Assembly (NCBI RefSeq): GCF_019443085.1 | Contig: NZ_JAHZIL010000004.1 | Coordinates: 434,001-498,000, forward strand | DNA: 64,000 nucleotides | Direction of reading: 5' to 3' | Source: Marinobacter sp. F4218 | Lineage (GTDB): Bacteria > Pseudomonadota > Gammaproteobacteria > Pseudomonadales > Oleiphilaceae | Shown here: positions 62,504-64,000 of the stretch, piece after piece | Layout of the letters: each line of letters opens with the position of its first letter | How positions within the stretch are numbered: position 1 is the stretch's first letter | Translations under genes and position numbers: made by a program | The notes under the pieces: generated by a model | The model's database searches: none | Told to the model about the DNA's origin: nothing | What the model saw: the letters and a program-made list of their open reading frames with translations, nothing else

Positions 62504-63154
62504 ATGTCTCAGGAATTTGTTATCGAAGCATTTCCTCGTGACGATCAGGGGAGAGGTGCGAGCCGCCGCCTGCGTCGTGAGGAACGGAAAATCCCGGCCA
62601 TCATCTACGGTGGCAAAAAGGATGCGACTCCGGTTGCCATCTGGCACAACGAGCTGAAGAAGGCTCTGGAGAACGAAGCATTCTTCTCTCACGTTCTGAC
62701 CATTGAGCTGAACGGCAAGAAAGAAAGCGTGATCCTGAAGGATCTGCAGCGTCACCCGTACAAGCCTATCCTGACCCACGCTGACTTCCTGCGCGTAGAC
62801 AAGGATCACGAGATCCACGTCAACGTACCGCTGCACTTCATCAACGAAGAAACAGCACCGGCCATCAAGCTTCAGGGCGGCGTTGCCAACCACCAGATCA
62901 ACGAAGTGGAAGTGATCTGTCTGCCGCAGAACCTGCCCGAGTTCATCGAAGTCGACATGAGTTCCGTTGACATGGACCAGGTAGTTCACCTGAGCGACCT
63001 GAAACTGCCGGAAGGCGTTCGTGTTGCAGCCCTGCTGCAGGGCGAAGATCACGACCTGCCGGTTGTCGCCATTCACAAGCCGCGCGGCGCCAAAGCTGAC
63101 GAAGAAGCGGAAGAAGGTGAAGAAGGCGAAGAAGGCGGCGAAGAGAAGGAGTAA
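62504..63154 (+). CDS. rplY: 50S ribosomal protein L25, CTC form
   Basis: L25 binds 5S rRNA in the large subunit. It has 216 residues from the ATG at 62504 (GAGG 8 nt upstream). The 5S-binding N-terminal domain is about 1-92 (FVIEAFPRDDQGRGASRRLR, RKIPAIIYGGKKD), with the longer CTC C-terminal domain (about 100-190) and a highly acidic Glu/Gly-rich tail. The two-domain general-stress CTC form is typical of Pseudomonas relatives, where E. coli L25 is short. pth follows after 21 bp. Confidence 0.95.
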   Translation: MSQEFVIEAFPRDDQGRGASRRLRREERKIPAIIYGGKKDATPVAIWHNELKKALENEAFFSHVLTIELNGKKESVILKDLQRHPYKPILTHADFLRVDKDHEIHVNVPLHFINEETAPAIKLQGGVANHQINEVEVICLPQNLPEFIEVDMSSVDMDQVVHLSDLKLPEGVRVAALLQGEDHDLPVVAIHKPRGAKADEEAEEGEEGEEGGEEKE

Positions 63155-63175
63155 ACACTCCGGGGGCAACGGCGA

Positions 63176-63766
63176 ATGGCACAGGATATTGTCATGGTGG
63201 TCGGTCTGGGAAACCCCGGCCCTGACTACGAGAATACCCGCCACAATGCCGGCGCCCTGTTCGTCGAAGCGCTGGCCCGCCATGCGGGCCAGACGCTCCG
63301 CCCCGAAAAGAAATACCACGGGCTCTACGCCCGCATCCAGTTGCAAGGTCTTGACCTGCACCTGCTTAATCCCTCGACGTTTATGAACCGCAGCGGCCTG
63401 TCCATCAAGGCACTGGCGGACTTCTTCAAGATTGCTCCCGAACAGATCCTGGTTGCCCACGACGAACTCGACCTGCCTCCCGGTACCGCCAAGCTCAAGA
63501 AAGGCGGCGGCCACGGTGGCCACAACGGTCTGCGGGATACCATTGCCCATCTCGGCACCAGGGATTTCCAGCGTCTGCGCCTGGGTATCGGCCATCCCGG
63601 CGACAGCCGCAAGGTGACCGGCTTTGTACTGGGCCGGCTCGGCAAACGGGAAACCGAAGAGCTCAACGCGGTGTTCGACGAAGTCATGCGGGTGCTGCCG
63701 GATGCCGCCAGCGGCAAACTGGCCGCGGCCATGAACCGGCTGCACAGCTTCAAGCCCGCGCCCTGA
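63176..63766 (+). CDS. pth: Peptidyl-tRNA hydrolase
   Basis: Pth cleaves peptidyl-tRNAs released by abortive translation. It has 196 residues, opening [19 protein letters not shown], with catalytic H23 in [17 protein letters not shown] near 63, [11 protein letters not shown] near 93 and [18 protein letters not shown] near 110 follow. It is downstream of rplY at 21 bp and 81 bp before ychF, the widespread rplY-pth-ychF order. Confidence 0.96.
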   Translation: MAQDIVMVVGLGNPGPDYENTRHNAGALFVEALARHAGQTLRPEKKYHGLYARIQLQGLDLHLLNPSTFMNRSGLSIKALADFFKIAPEQILVAHDELDLPPGTAKLKKGGGHGGHNGLRDTIAHLGTRDFQRLRLGIGHPGDSRKVTGFVLGRLGKRETEELNAVFDEVMRVLPDAASGKLAAAMNRLHSFKPAP

Positions 63767-63847
63767 GGGGGCATTTCCCCTTACTCGCACCCACCGGCAG
63801 ACACCGGTATAATCCGCCCAAATTTTCCGTACCAGCAGAGGCATTCC

Positions 63848-64000
63848 ATGGGATTTAACTGCGGCATCGTCGGCCTTCCCAACGTCGGCAAATCCACCCT
63901 GTTCAACGCACTGACCAAATCCGGCATCGGCGCGGAAAACTTCCCGTTCTGCACCATCGAGCCGAACGCCGGTGTGGTGGCCATGCCCGACCCTCGCCTG
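63848..64000 (+). CDS. ychF: Ribosome-binding ATPase YchF (N-terminal part, cut by window edge)
   Basis: YchF/OLA1 is an Obg-family P-loop ATPase (it prefers ATP) that binds ribosomes and influences stress responses. Only 51 residues are present, opening [19 protein letters not shown] with the P-loop GLPNVGKST at 9-17 and FPFCTIEPN near 33. The rest lies beyond base 64000; the family is about 363 residues long. ATG at 63848, following pth. Confidence 0.96.
   Translation, partial: MGFNCGIVGLPNVGKSTLFNALTKSGIGAENFPFCTIEPNAGVVAMPDPRL

Overview
The window is a stretch of ordinary bacterial chromosome, GC-rich (high 50s percent by eye) and densely coded on both strands. It holds about 60 protein genes and one tRNA gene. 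Gene content and order point to a marine gammaproteobacterium close to Marinobacter and the Pseudomonas relatives: lysS-prfB-recJ-thrC-hom-dsbC-xerD; rpsP-rimM-trmD-rplS beside ffh; grxD/argF; minCDE; moeB-prmC-prfA-hemA; and lolB-ispE-tRNA-Gln-prs-rplY-pth-ychF. The genus is an inference. I saw no rRNA, prophage, insertion sequence, CRISPR array or integrated island.

Layout. 1-12 kb (mostly minus strand): lysine-tRNA ligase (cut by the left edge), release factor 2 with its programmed frameshift, RecJ, threonine synthesis (hom, thrC), DsbC, XerD, the ribosomal operon rpsP-rimM-trmD-rplS, and Ffh. 12-21 kb: a CcsA-like membrane protein, CorB, a Yip1 protein, a large DUF1631 protein, a TonB-like protein, GrxD, ArgF, an orphan ABC ATPase and GlpK. 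22-34 kb: an RstA/RstB-like two-component pair, the ornithine-lipid genes olsB/olsA, an FKBP isomerase coupled to an acetyl-CoA hydrolase/transferase, an aldo/keto reductase, a glycosyltransferase with a PAP2 phosphatase, and dinB. 34-41 kb: DUF1244-hopJ-minCDE, a DUF2804 protein, a START protein, a CBS protein and PIN-PhoH. 41-47 kb: a TAXI-type TRAP transporter with a DctB/DctD-like sigma-54 regulatory pair. 47-54 kb: YjbQ, a desuccinylase-like hydrolase, RimK, a RimB-like protease, MscS and an unrecognised partner, then photolyase. 54-64 kb: moeB, prmC, prfA, hemA, a TPR lipoprotein, lolB, ispE, tRNA-Gln, prs, rplY, pth and the start of ychF.

The most interesting signals are regulatory. 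Two separate lipid loci each carry TGTCA-type direct repeats at an exact 11-bp period, the geometry of PhoB boxes. One is four GTCAC units 49 bp before olsB (ornithine lipid). The other is a near-consensus Pho box 48 bp before the glycosyltransferase/PAP2 pair. Together they suggest a phosphate-starvation membrane-remodelling module that replaces phospholipids with ornithine lipid and a glycolipid. The TAXI-TRAP locus has a well-spaced -24/-12 sigma-54 promoter and an upstream 7+6+7 palindrome placed like an enhancer, matching the DctD-like activator encoded in the same locus. A canonical LexA box precedes dinB. The min-operon terminator lies inside the 3' end of the coding sequence of a convergent gene. 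A REP-like inverted-repeat element separates phrB from moeB.
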